Assembly: GCA_012514925.1 (NCBI GenBank)
Contig: JAAYZI010000221.1
Span: forward strand, 1-8,522
Length of the DNA stretch: 8,522 nucleotides
Source: Deltaproteobacteria bacterium
GTDB taxonomy: Bacteria; Bdellovibrionota_C; UBA2361; JAAYZI01
Direction: 5' to 3'
A program made the translations under genes and the position numbers. This document shows, piece by piece, positions 1 to 6,625 of this stretch (the stretch's first letter is position 1; the number at the start of each line of letters is the position of its first letter). Below the pieces are notes generated by a model. That model searched no databases. It had not been told where the DNA came from and worked only from the letters and a program-made list of their open reading frames with translations.

Positions 1-327
1 GCTTAGCAGGGGAATGTTATGCCACCATAGCAGCTGGGTGCGACACTCGGGGCAAAAGGACCTAGACGGAGACATAAGCCCGATTTCAGAAGCTTCGGGA
101 GAGGCTACCCCCTCAGGGTGGACCTCCTCTGCGTCCTTAGCGGCGCTCTCCTCTCCTTCCTCTCCTTCCTCTTCTCTCTCTTCTTCCGACCTCTCTTCTT
201 CCGACTGCCCGAAATCTCCAAAGCCTTTTTCGCGGCCGTAAGGGATGCGGTAGATACAGACCGAAAGAAAGCTCCCGATCACAAGCCCAAAGAGAATGCT
301 TATTATAGTTACGAAGATAGGGTCCAC
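1..327 (-). CDS. pilD: Type IV prepilin peptidase (PilD/GspO family), N-terminal part, cut by the window edge
   Basis: This family is an inner-membrane aspartic protease that cleaves type IV prepilin or type II pseudopilin leaders and often N-methylates the product. Only the first 109 residues are visible; the gene continues past position 1. Residues 4-26 form a membrane helix that leads into the family signature GLVIGSFLSVCIYRIP (14-29). At 92-109 is CPECRTQLLWWHNIPLLS, the first half of the cytoplasmic zinc-binding Cys motif. The second Cys pair and the catalytic Asp residues would lie outside the window. Between these motifs (about 42-81) is a Glu-rich low-complexity stretch, with 15 Glu among residues 43-68, which is longer than usual for the family. 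The start is uncertain. GTG at 327 gives a canonical N-terminus (MDPIF), while TTG at 333 has a better-spaced GAAG. An in-frame stop at 343-345 bars anything further upstream. The family call is firm; whether it serves pili or secretion cannot be told. Confidence 0.85.
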   Translation of the reverse strand, partial: MDPIFVTIISILFGLVIGSFLSVCIYRIPYGREKGFGDFGQSEEERSEEEREEEGEEGEESAAKDAEEVHPEGVASPEASEIGLMSPSRSFCPECRTQLLWWHNIPLLS

Positions 328-429
328 AATCAATTGGATTCTTCAAAAATATAAAAGGATTGAAATCTTTTCATAGCCCACGCTAATAACGAACAATCCT
401 TTGAATTCTACCCTTCTTACCCCATTACA

Positions 430-481
430 GTAACCGCTCACGTATGGAATTGATTACACAATTCCGTACGTGAGCGGTTAC
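430..481. repeat. 52-nt near-perfect palindrome, member of a dispersed repeat family
   Basis: The arms are GTAACCGCTCACGTA and TACGTGAGCGGTTAC (15 bp). A single T/G mismatch follows, then GGAATTG/CAATTCC (7 bp) around the loop ATTACA. It lies downstream of mlaC and upstream of the prepilin peptidase gene, both on the minus strand. No T-run follows on either strand, so it is not a standard intrinsic terminator, although it could still stall polymerase or protect an mRNA end. Its first 38 nt (430-467) match 8215-8252 at 33 of 38 positions, and all five differences are transitions. The rest of the 328-504 spacer is AT-rich, and I see no clear promoter in it. Confidence 0.9.
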
Positions 482-504
482 AAGGGCGGGATAAAAGGAT
501 AGAT

Positions 505-1140
505 TTACTTTGATTCCTCGGGCTTAGCTAACTTTTCTCTTAGCCGCTTCATTAAGCCGTCAAACTTTTCTTTGCGGATAATACCGGCGAACTCGTTTCG
601 ATAATTCACAACCAGACCGATATTTTCGATAATTACATCATAAACCTTCCACTCGCCGCCACGATTGACCAATTTGTAATCGAGGGGAAACTCGTCCCCC
701 TTAAAAGTCACCATGGTGCGCACCAGCGCGCGGTTTTCTCTGACCCTATCTCCGGATATTCTAACCATGCCTCGTGTTACCACGCTGATTTTGCTTAGAT
801 AGGTTTTCGCTAGAAGGTCTGAGAAGACCTTCACAAACTCCGCGCGATCTTGGGCCGATAGAGAGGACCATTGCGAGCCTAGGGAGAGCTGGGACATCTG
901 CTGAAAATCAAACTTAGGCTCAATCACCTTGCGCATCTCTGTTTTCCGCACCTCCAAATTTTTATCTCCCGGATGCGCTTCTGCGATATCAACTAACTGA
1001 TCGAGAATTTTGCTCATTTCTTCACGCGGAGTTACAAGCGCAGGCTGCGGCTGAGCCTCCCGTTCTTGAGAAGCTACATCAACGGCAGCCCAACTCAGGC
1101 AACATGCCAGGAGAATGCAAACATAACTCTTAAGCTTCAT
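505..1140 (-). CDS. mlaC: MlaC/Ttg2D-type periplasmic phospholipid-binding protein
   Basis: This is the soluble carrier that shuttles phospholipids across the periplasm between the inner-membrane MlaFED complex and the outer membrane. At 211 residues it has the usual family length. Residues 1-24 read as a Sec signal peptide (basic MKLK, hydrophobic core, likely cleavage near VAS|Q). The family core follows: IEPKFDFQQMSQLSLG at 73-88, then SAQDRAEFVKVFSDLLAKTY at 95-114, then a beta-rich half (VRISGDRV, VTFKGDEFPLDYKLV, GEWKVYDVIIENIGLVVNYR at 162-181). The ATG start is preceded by GAGGG. It is the last gene of the mla cluster, 56 nt beyond mlaD. LLAC at 10-13 resembles a lipobox but lies too close to the N-terminus to be convincing. 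Confidence 0.93.
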   Translation of the reverse strand: MKLKSYVCILLACCLSWAAVDVASQEREAQPQPALVTPREEMSKILDQLVDIAEAHPGDKNLEVRKTEMRKVIEPKFDFQQMSQLSLGSQWSSLSAQDRAEFVKVFSDLLAKTYLSKISVVTRGMVRISGDRVRENRALVRTMVTFKGDEFPLDYKLVNRGGEWKVYDVIIENIGLVVNYRNEFAGIIRKEKFDGLMKRLREKLAKPEESK

Positions 1141-1196
1141 AACCCTCTTTTTGATTCCAAAACACTAGCGCCAACTATGACCGGTAGGCTACTTGC

Positions 1197-1724
1197 CTAT
1201 TCGCTTTCTTTATCACTTCCACCACTTAAATTGTGCACAATCTTCCCGATAATATCCTCAATATCCACAATCGACTCAGTTTCGGTAATTCTCCCATTTT
1301 TGGGGACATAAGCTTCCGAACTGCCACGTGAAATCTTGACGTAGCGATCTCCAATAATACCTTTAGTTCGGATGCTGGCAATATCATCTTCACGAATTTT
1401 GATATTCGGCTCAATGCGGAGTGTAATCACCGCCACCGGGTCATCCAATTTGATCTCGCTTACCTGGCCAATCTTAACGCCTGCCACTTCCACCGAGGCG
1501 CCCATCTGCAACCCTGAAATATTATCGAACTCGGCGTAGATATTATATTTATCAGACCCAAACAACTCAAAATCGCCAAGCCCCATGGCAAGATAAGCGG
1601 CGCACGCCAAAGCCGCAATTGAAAACACTCCAACCCAAAACTCCACTGAGAAACTGCGCTTAGGCAAGACTACATCCTGCCCCCCGTTTCCTTTGCCTTT
1701 ATTATTGGATTCTAATTGGTCCAT
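1197..1724 (-). CDS. mlaD: MlaD-type MCE-domain protein of the phospholipid ABC transporter
   Basis: This is the inner-membrane-anchored substrate-binding subunit. In the family it forms a hexameric ring over the MlaE permease and hands lipid to or from MlaC. The 175 residues comprise a Gly/Asn-rich polar N-terminus (1-24), one membrane helix (about 29-48), then a single MCE domain (about 58-135) with YAEFDNISGLQMGASVEVAG, VKIGQV, and IRTKGIIGDRYVKI. The tail (148-166, ESIVDIEDIIGKIVHNL) is likely helical. It is a short single-MCE protein like E. coli MlaD, not a multi-domain PqiB or YebT type. Its ATG overlaps the end of mlaF by 23 nt, and an AAGGA sequence upstream lies inside mlaF, so translation is probably coupled. 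Confidence 0.93.
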   Translation of the reverse strand: MDQLESNNKGKGNGGQDVVLPKRSFSVEFWVGVFSIAALACAAYLAMGLGDFELFGSDKYNIYAEFDNISGLQMGASVEVAGVKIGQVSEIKLDDPVAVITLRIEPNIKIREDDIASIRTKGIIGDRYVKISRGSSEAYVPKNGRITETESIVDIEDIIGKIVHNLSGGSDKESE

Positions 1725-2451
1725 CAGTCTTTCCTTTCAAGAATTGCTGCACAATCGGATTTGTAGATTTTATAAGCTGAGCCGGGGGCCCTTCTTCCAC
1801 AACTTTTCCATTCCAAAGCATCGCCACTCGGTCTGAAACTTGAAAAACTTCGGGGATCTCATGGCTGATTACTAGTCCTGCAAACTTCCACTTCTTACGA
1901 CAGTCGTTTATCAACTCGTATACCTCTTGACCATCCATAGGATCCAAACCGGTATTAGGCTCGTCAAACAGAAATATCTCTGGCTCCCGCACCAAAGCGC
2001 GTGCCATGCCAACCCGCTTTCTAATCCCCATCGAAAGCTGTTCCGGATAACGAAATGCATATTTTTTTAAACTTAAAGCCTCCAGCATGTCCAACACACG
2101 TTGATTGACCTCATCCCGCGGCAAATGTTTCTCCTCCCGTAAAGGAAAAGCGATATTGTCAAAAACTGTCAAAGAATCAAAGAGCGCTGCAGACTGAAAG
2201 AGCACTCCGCAGCATGCCCGAATTTTATTGCGCCGCCCTTCGCTGCAAGCCTCGCAAATACTTTCGCCTTTAATCGTAATGCAGCCCCGGTCAGGCTGCA
2301 AAATACCCATAATCAATTTGAGCAGCACCGATTTACCGACCCCGCTCGGTCCCACTACCGCCAATATTTCATGAGGCTGAACCTGCAGACTCACCCCATC
2401 TAAAACGATCTGCCGCCCAAAACTCTTATGTACACCCTCAACCGATATCAT
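1702..2451 (-). CDS. mlaF: MlaF-type ATP-binding subunit of the phospholipid ABC transporter
   Basis: This cytoplasmic ATPase drives the MlaFED lipid transporter. The 249 residues show the ABC motifs in order: Walker A GPSGVGKS (34-41), Q-loop Q86 in LFQSAALFDSLTVFDNIAFPL, signature region at 139-143, Walker B IFLFDE (159-164) with catalytic E164, D-loop GLDP (168-171), and switch His197 in VISHE. The signature reads LSMGI where the family normally has LSGGM or LSGGQ. The codon at 2029-2031 is ATG, two base changes away from GGG, so a single sequencing error does not explain it. The rest (IRKRVGMARALVREPEIFLFDEPNTGLDP) is typical of Mla and MCE ATPases. The gene starts 6 nt after the mlaE stop, which suggests coupled translation. 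Confidence 0.95.
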   Translation of the reverse strand: MISVEGVHKSFGRQIVLDGVSLQVQPHEILAVVGPSGVGKSVLLKLIMGILQPDRGCITIKGESICEACSEGRRNKIRACCGVLFQSAALFDSLTVFDNIAFPLREEKHLPRDEVNQRVLDMLEALSLKKYAFRYPEQLSMGIRKRVGMARALVREPEIFLFDEPNTGLDPMDGQEVYELINDCRKKWKFAGLVISHEIPEVFQVSDRVAMLWNGKVVEEGPPAQLIKSTNPIVQQFLKGKTDGPIRIQ

Positions 2452-2457
2452 GCCGTT

Positions 2458-3258
2458 TTACTGCAAGAACACCCGAGTTAAAATGCTGGTCAAGAAATAG
2501 TCCACAACCAGCACCGCCACGGAACTGGTTACCACAGAGCCGGTAGTGGCGCGATTTACACCCATGGCTCCGTACCCACAGGTAAAGCCCTTATAACAGC
2601 TCACCCAGCCGAAAATAAAACCGAACACCACCGCTTTAACCACACCTGAAACAACATCAAAAGTGTCGACCGCCGTCACCATCTGACTGACAAATGTGCC
2701 GGCACTCAACCCCAGCAGCCCTACACCCACTACATAACCCCCAAAAATACCCACAACGATAAAGATGCAGCAAAGCAAAGGCATCGCAACAATCCCCGCC
2801 AAAATGCGCGGAGCCATCAGGTACTTTATAGGGTCGACCGCCATGGAACGTAGGGCGTCGATCTGCTCGGTAATGCGCATTATTCCGATCTCCGCCGTAA
2901 TGGCCGAACCGGCGCGGCCCACCACCATCAACGCCGTTAGCACCGGCCCAAGCTCACGGATAAGACTAAGCGCCACCGCCGAACCAGTAAAAGCTGTCGC
3001 GCCGAATTTCGAAAGCGTGTACTCCCCTTGCACCGCCATAACCGCGCCTGTAAACAAGCCGATTAGAGCCACTACCAGAGTGGAATGCGTGCCAATCTGA
3101 AGCATCTGCACCAGGAAAAGATAGAAGCGGAAGGGGGGCCTGAAAATGGCACAAATGGCATGGTACAAGAATATAACGGAAGCACCCCATCTCTCCGTGA
3201 AGCCAAGAACCGGAGCACCTATCTTTTCAACCGCTACAACCGGACTAATCGACATCAT
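2458..3258 (-). CDS. mlaE: MlaE-type permease of the phospholipid ABC transporter
   Basis: This is the transmembrane subunit of the MlaFEDB complex. The 266 residues contain the diagnostic MlaE core ELGPVLTALMVVGRAGSAITAEIG (102-125), followed by RITEQIDALRSMAVDPIKYLMAPR. Hydrophobic spans lie near 60-78, 94-114, 151-184, 202-220 and 243-264, with an amphipathic N-terminal segment as in E. coli MlaE. The start is ATG at 3258, with a second ATG immediately after. The RBS AGGGGA overlaps the stop codon of rlmE, and only 9 nt separate the genes, so this gene depends on rlmE transcription and probably on its translation. I see no MlaB (STAS-domain) gene in the window. Many non-gamma lineages run the system without one adjacent. 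Confidence 0.95.
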   Translation of the reverse strand: MMSISPVVAVEKIGAPVLGFTERWGASVIFLYHAICAIFRPPFRFYLFLVQMLQIGTHSTLVVALIGLFTGAVMAVQGEYTLSKFGATAFTGSAVALSLIRELGPVLTALMVVGRAGSAITAEIGIMRITEQIDALRSMAVDPIKYLMAPRILAGIVAMPLLCCIFIVVGIFGGYVVGVGLLGLSAGTFVSQMVTAVDTFDVVSGVVKAVVFGFIFGWVSCYKGFTCGYGAMGVNRATTGSVVTSSVAVLVVDYFLTSILTRVFLQ

Positions 3259-3267
3259 CTCAGTCCC

Positions 3268-3900
3268 CTAAACATTCGAGATTCTAAAACCCCGCCCCAC
3301 TAAATAATATTCGTTTGAGGTCTTACGGGAAGCCTCTAACTCCTCACGGGCTAACTTCTTAAATGACGAGCGCGCGCCGCGCACGAACTCCTCAGTCCCG
3401 ACGCCTTTAAATAGCTTGATTACCAGCGCCCCGTCTTCTTTAAGACAGAACCGGCACGCGCTCAACGCTGCTTCTGCCAACGCAACTGCTGCAGCACTGT
3501 CGGCTTCGCGCACCCCACTTAACTTAGGCGACATATCCGACAGTACAACGTCAAACTTAGCCCCAGCAAGCGCCACGGCCTGCTGCTGCACATGCGGGTC
3601 ACAAGCATCACCTCTGAGCGTTTTGATGTGCGACTCCGCAAAAGCTTCAATTTCAACCAGATCCAATCCCAAAACCAAACCCTTCGGGCCTACGGCTTTC
3701 CCGGCAAACTGCAACCAACCCCCTGGCCACGCCCCCAGATCAAGCACTTTAAAACCAGTCCTAAACAGCTTGTACTTAGCGGAGAGCTCCTCAAGCTTGA
3801 AGTAAGCTCTTGAGCGAAACCCCTGAGATTTCGCTTTGTTATAGAAATGATCTTTTCGATTATAAGAACCGGGCATCTTGTGCTTTTCGACCCAACGCAC
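3268..3900 (-). CDS. rlmE: RlmE/FtsJ 23S rRNA 2'-O-methyltransferase
   Basis: RlmE methylates the 2'-O of a uridine in the 23S rRNA A-loop (U2552 in E. coli) late in 50S assembly. The 210 residues follow the FtsJ fold: NRKDHFYNKAKSQGFRSRAYFKLEE (14-38), SAM motif I VLDLGAWPGGW (52-62), acidic D80, SDMSPKLSG (121-129), VIKLFKG (160-166), and SNEYYLVGRGF (195-205). The catalytic tetrad is intact as K35, D122, K162 and E197. It is the first gene of the rlmE-mlaEFDC run. The start is uncertain: GTG at 3900 is used here, and ATG at 3876 (MPGSYNRKDH) is equally plausible for the family. Neither has a good ribosome-binding site. The 5' leader overlaps repeat copy 1. Confidence 0.94.
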   Translation of the reverse strand: MRWVEKHKMPGSYNRKDHFYNKAKSQGFRSRAYFKLEELSAKYKLFRTGFKVLDLGAWPGGWLQFAGKAVGPKGLVLGLDLVEIEAFAESHIKTLRGDACDPHVQQQAVALAGAKFDVVLSDMSPKLSGVREADSAAAVALAEAALSACRFCLKEDGALVIKLFKGVGTEEFVRGARSSFKKLAREELEASRKTSNEYYLVGRGFRISNV

Positions 3901-3944
3901 AGTTATAAGCTGTACGAACCAGTATCTAATACAACAAACACTGT
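3901..3944. repeat. Direct repeat flanking the orf53-helicase block, copy 1
   Basis: The copy consists of AGTTATAAGCTGTACGA, then about 10 nt, then AATACAACAAACACTGT. It abuts the proposed GTG start of rlmE, so on the minus strand it forms the rlmE leader. The second copy is at 6545-6601 in the same orientation. The right-hand 17 nt are identical in both copies. The left-hand 17 nt differ at two positions, and the middle differs in length. GCTGTA/TACAAC can pair with one mismatch. Confidence 0.7.
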
Positions 3945-3950
3945 TTTGGT

Positions 3951-3979
3951 TAATCGAAACTTTTATAAAACCTTGTCAA
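3951..3979 (-). promoter_or_regulatory. Candidate sigma-70-type promoter for the rlmE-mla operon
   Basis: Read on the minus strand, an exact TTGACA (3979-3974) is followed after 17 nt by CGATTA (3956-3951), a poor -10 match. A second weak option is TATTAG inside the repeat copy. The perfect -35 and its position 50-80 nt before rlmE support a promoter, but the -10 is not convincing. Confidence 0.35.
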
Positions 3980-4149
3980 CATTAGGCCGTATTAAACTAA
4001 GTGGTCCTACTTTTATATGAAAAAATCATACACTTCCAGTACGACCAAATCCCAACTAGTACATATAAGCCCCATACGCCTATAGGTCAAACTGGCGTCA
4101 CACCCTTACCTAGTATTAATATAACGGGACTTTCTCTCCTTTTTCGATC

Positions 4150-4186
4150 TTGCCTTTCCATATAAATACTGATATAGAAATATAAT
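4150..4186 (+). promoter_or_regulatory. Candidate sigma-70-type promoter for orf53 and the helicase
   Basis: TTGCCT (4150-4155) is followed after 17 nt by TATAGA (4173-4178). An exact TATAAT also lies at 4181-4186, with a weak -35 (TTCCAT) 18 nt upstream of it. Either choice would start transcription about 20-30 nt before the orf53 ATG, leaving a short leader that contains the AAAGGGGG ribosome-binding site. Confidence 0.5.
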
Positions 4187-4213
4187 CGAAACGGTTTGAG
4201 AAAGGGGGTTCCT

Positions 4214-4375
4214 ATGGTTGCATTTGATTTCGCGCTTACAGTTGAGCTGATTGCCGCACTTCTAACCGCGCTCTACATCGCCAAACTCCTGGTGCTAAAG
4301 GGTGAGATTGACCGGCTCTACACACAAAATTATCTGCAACGTCTGTTGATTCTAACCGAAAAGAACAAGAAGTAG
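4214..4375 (+). CDS. Small single-span membrane protein, 53 residues, unknown function
   Basis: I do not recognise a family. The ATG follows a strong ribosome-binding site (AAAGGGGG, 5 nt spacing) and a good promoter candidate, which is the main support for coding. Residues 6-28 (FALTVELIAALLTALYIAKLLVL) form one predicted membrane helix. Residues 29-53 form a charged, probably helical tail (KGEIDRLYTQNYLQRLLIL) ending in the basic EKNKK. The mixture of a negatively charged N-terminus and a basic tail suggests that the tail is cytoplasmic. The stop lies 20 nt before the helicase ATG on the same strand, so the two are probably co-transcribed. It could be a small membrane protein in its own right or a leader ORF that sets helicase translation. 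Its function is unknown. Confidence 0.55.
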   Translation: MVAFDFALTVELIAALLTALYIAKLLVLKGEIDRLYTQNYLQRLLILTEKNKK

Positions 4376-4395
4376 ATCTTATCGGAAGTGGAGCT

Positions 4396-6552
4396 ATGAC
4401 AGAAAAGGGGTTACCGTCATATCTCCAGGATTTAAATCCGCCGCAGCTCGAAGCGGTGAAGCATCTGCATGGACCAATATTGATCCTAGCCGGTGCCGGC
4501 AGCGGGAAAACTAGAGTGCTAACACGACGCGTGGCGCACCTAGTACTTGGTCATCGCGTCCACCCTAAAAATATCTTAGCTATCACCTTCACAAATAAAG
4601 CCGCCGGTGAAATGAAAAAACGCCTGCAGGCGCTCTTAGGGAAGAAAGCTGAAGACCTGTGGATGTCTACTTTTCACGCCGCTGGTCTACGCATCCTGCG
4701 ACATCACGCCCAGCTGCTTTCATATAAAAGCAACTTCGTAGTTTACGACGAACAAGACAGTACCCAACTTCTTAAGACAATTCTTAAACAGATGAACCTA
4801 GATGAGAAAAAAGATTCTTATCACAAGTATAAACGCGCCATTGATCGCGCCAAGAACAACCTGTGCTTACCGGAAGATTATGAAGGCTCCAAGGTTTGGA
4901 ACCGCTATGAATCTCTGCTTGAAGTAGAAGTGTACGAACGTTACCAACAGGCCCTCTTTCAAGCAAACGCCATGGACTTCAACGACTTGCTGCTAAATAC
5001 AGTGCTACTCTTTCAGAAGTTTCCGAACCTGCTCGAGCATTACCGCCAACAGCTGCATTTTATGCTGGTTGACGAATTTCAAGATACCAACAAGGCTCAA
5101 TACGTACTGGTGCGCCAGCTTGCAGAACCACGACAAAACTTACTGGTCGTGGGCGATGATGATCAATCCATCTACACATTCCGCGGAGCCACGGTGCAGA
5201 ACATCCTTGAGTTTGAACAAGATTTCCCCAACACTAAGGTCGTCAAACTTGAGCAGAATTACCGCTCCAGCGGTAATATCTTAGAAGGTGCGCACGCCAT
5301 TATCTCTAAGAACTTCACTCGCCAGGAGAAACAATTGTGGACTGAAGCACCCACCGGTGCTCCAATTTTTATTTTCGCCGGAGAAGATGAAAGTGAAGAA
5401 GCAAAATTCATAGCCACGCGCATCCAGCAGCTCCATCAAAACGGCAGACCACTTTCAGAAATTGCCATCTTTTACCGCACCAATGCCCAGTCCCGCGCGC
5501 TAGAAGAAGCCTTGGTGCATCAGATGCTGCCCTATCGCATTTACGGCGGCCAAAAATTCTATGAGCGTAAGGAGATTAAAGATATCCTGGCCTACCTTAG
5601 GCTAATCGTAAACCGCAGCGACCATCAGTCTTTTGTGCGCTCACTCAACACACCGCCACGCGGGATAGGCGCTCAAACCCTCGCAAAGATCGTGGCGCGG
5701 GCGAAAGAGGGCGGCATTTCGCTGTGGGAAGCCGCATGTTCTTACCGAGAGTCGCTTCCTAAAATCTCAAAGTTTCTGAATTTGATTGAGGAACTCTCCG
5801 CCTTAGCCAAACATACCATACTCTCCGAGCTGGTCCGCATCACGATTGAAAAAACCGGCTACAATCAAAAACTAAGCGACACAGAGGATAGCGTGGCCTC
5901 CTCACGCTTGGAGAATCTTAGAGAGTTACAAGCCACTGCCTACAGCTTAGCAAACGTGGGAGAAACCCCAATCGAAAGTCTAATTCTGTTCTTAGATCGG
6001 ATCTCTCTCATCAGCGGCGATGAAACCCCGCAGGAACAGACTTCACTGGGCACCCCGCTACAAACCGACAAAACAGCCCCGCTCCAAGCCATCTCACTTA
6101 TGACCTTACATCTGGCCAAAGGGCTTGAGTTCCCGGTCGTGTTTCTTAGCGGAATGGAGGAAGGCTTGCTGCCACACTGGCGCACTCTGAGCGAAGTAGG
6201 AGATGTGGATGAAGAGCGCAGGCTGTGCTACGTCGGCATGACCCGTGCCAAAGAAGAGCTCTATTTGACCAGAGCCTACAAGCGCGGCCTCTTCTCCGCC
6301 GGAGGAGGCTTAGGAAACGGCAACAAGTTCCGGGAGATCAGCCGTTTTATCTATGATATTCCGACCTCGCTCTTATGGGATGTAACTGGCCACTCTATGC
6401 CAGACCAAACGCAATTAGATCCAGATTCCGGCTCTGAGGACTTGCTGTATCCAGACGAGCTTGAACTGGAAAACGGCTGGCCCAAAAAACGAAAGAAAAA
6501 GACGTCGGCGTTTAAGATTGATGAGCTGGTCAAACCAGCGGATGAGTTATAA
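4396..6552 (+). CDS. uvrD: UvrD/PcrA/Rep-type superfamily 1A DNA helicase
   Basis: This is a 3'-5' ATP-dependent DNA helicase of the kind used in excision repair, mismatch repair and replication-fork rescue. At 718 residues it is close to E. coli UvrD (720). All SF1A motifs are present: Q motif LNPPQLEAV (Q17), Walker A AGAGSGKT (32-39, K38), Ia TFTNKAAGEM, motif II DEFQDT (D226, E227), motif III VGDDDQSIYTFRGA (252-265), motif IV LEQNYRSSGNILE, motif V MTLHLAKGLEFPVVF (from 569), and motif VI ERRLCYVGMTRAKEEL (R617). The DDD in motif III resembles UvrD/Rep more than Gram-positive PcrA. The C-terminus is a basic linker (KKRKKK) plus SAFKIDELVKPADEL. The ATG has GGAAGTGGAG upstream. The stop codon lies inside repeat copy 2. 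The exact subfamily name is uncertain; helicase function is not. Confidence 0.95.
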   Translation: MTEKGLPSYLQDLNPPQLEAVKHLHGPILILAGAGSGKTRVLTRRVAHLVLGHRVHPKNILAITFTNKAAGEMKKRLQALLGKKAEDLWMSTFHAAGLRILRHHAQLLSYKSNFVVYDEQDSTQLLKTILKQMNLDEKKDSYHKYKRAIDRAKNNLCLPEDYEGSKVWNRYESLLEVEVYERYQQALFQANAMDFNDLLLNTVLLFQKFPNLLEHYRQQLHFMLVDEFQDTNKAQYVLVRQLAEPRQNLLVVGDDDQSIYTFRGATVQNILEFEQDFPNTKVVKLEQNYRSSGNILEGAHAIISKNFTRQEKQLWTEAPTGAPIFIFAGEDESEEAKFIATRIQQLHQNGRPLSEIAIFYRTNAQSRALEEALVHQMLPYRIYGGQKFYERKEIKDILAYLRLIVNRSDHQSFVRSLNTPPRGIGAQTLAKIVARAKEGGISLWEAACSYRESLPKISKFLNLIEELSALAKHTILSELVRITIEKTGYNQKLSDTEDSVASSRLENLRELQATAYSLANVGETPIESLILFLDRISLISGDETPQEQTSLGTPLQTDKTAPLQAISLMTLHLAKGLEFPVVFLSGMEEGLLPHWRTLSEVGDVDEERRLCYVGMTRAKEELYLTRAYKRGLFSAGGGLGNGNKFREISRFIYDIPTSLLWDVTGHSMPDQTQLDPDSGSEDLLYPDELELENGWPKKRKKKTSAFKIDELVKPADEL

Positions 6553-6601
6553 GTTGTACTAGACAGGATTACTAATCAGGATTCAATACAACAAACACTG
6601 T
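6545..6601. repeat. Direct repeat flanking the orf53-helicase block, copy 2
   Basis: It starts with AGTTATAAGTTGTACTA, which contains the helicase TAA stop, and ends with AATACAACAAACACTGT, identical to the end of copy 1 at 3901-3944. The middle is about 13 nt longer than in copy 1. GTTGTA (6553-6558) pairs perfectly with TACAAC (6587-6592), so the element can form a hairpin between the convergent helicase and ybjN-like genes. There is no T-run, so its use as an intrinsic terminator is doubtful. Confidence 0.7.
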
Positions 6602-6625
6602 GATCGTATCCCGGACTTGCACAGT

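Larger units (their letters stand above)
3901..4213. other. 313-nt divergent intergenic region between rlmE and the orf53-helicase pair
   Basis: This AT-rich spacer separates two divergent transcription units. It contains repeat copy 1 at the rlmE side, a candidate minus-strand promoter with an exact TTGACA (3974-3979), and candidate plus-strand promoter elements near 4150-4186. The middle (about 3990-4140) contains only a short CCTATAGG palindrome (4079-4086). I see no ORF with coding character, no tRNA and no recognisable riboswitch there. Confidence 0.6.

Noticed and set aside
14..354. Plus-strand Ser-rich and Phe/Leu-rich frames at the left edge
   Set aside because: They are shadows of the minus-strand prepilin peptidase. 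The Ser and Phe runs come from the complement of its Glu codons.
430..481. Rho-independent terminator for the mla operon
   Set aside because: The stem is strong, but no T-run follows it on either strand, and a homologous sequence occurs in the array, so a repeat element is the better description.
1102..1104. Lipoprotein Cys (LLAC) in MlaC
   Set aside because: The Cys is residue 13, leaving too short an n- and h-region. A normal Sec cleavage near residue 24 fits better.
2765..3100. Plus-strand 111-codon reading frame
   Set aside because: It lies antisense inside mlaE, whose family motifs are unambiguous. It has no ribosome-binding site and no recognisable protein features.
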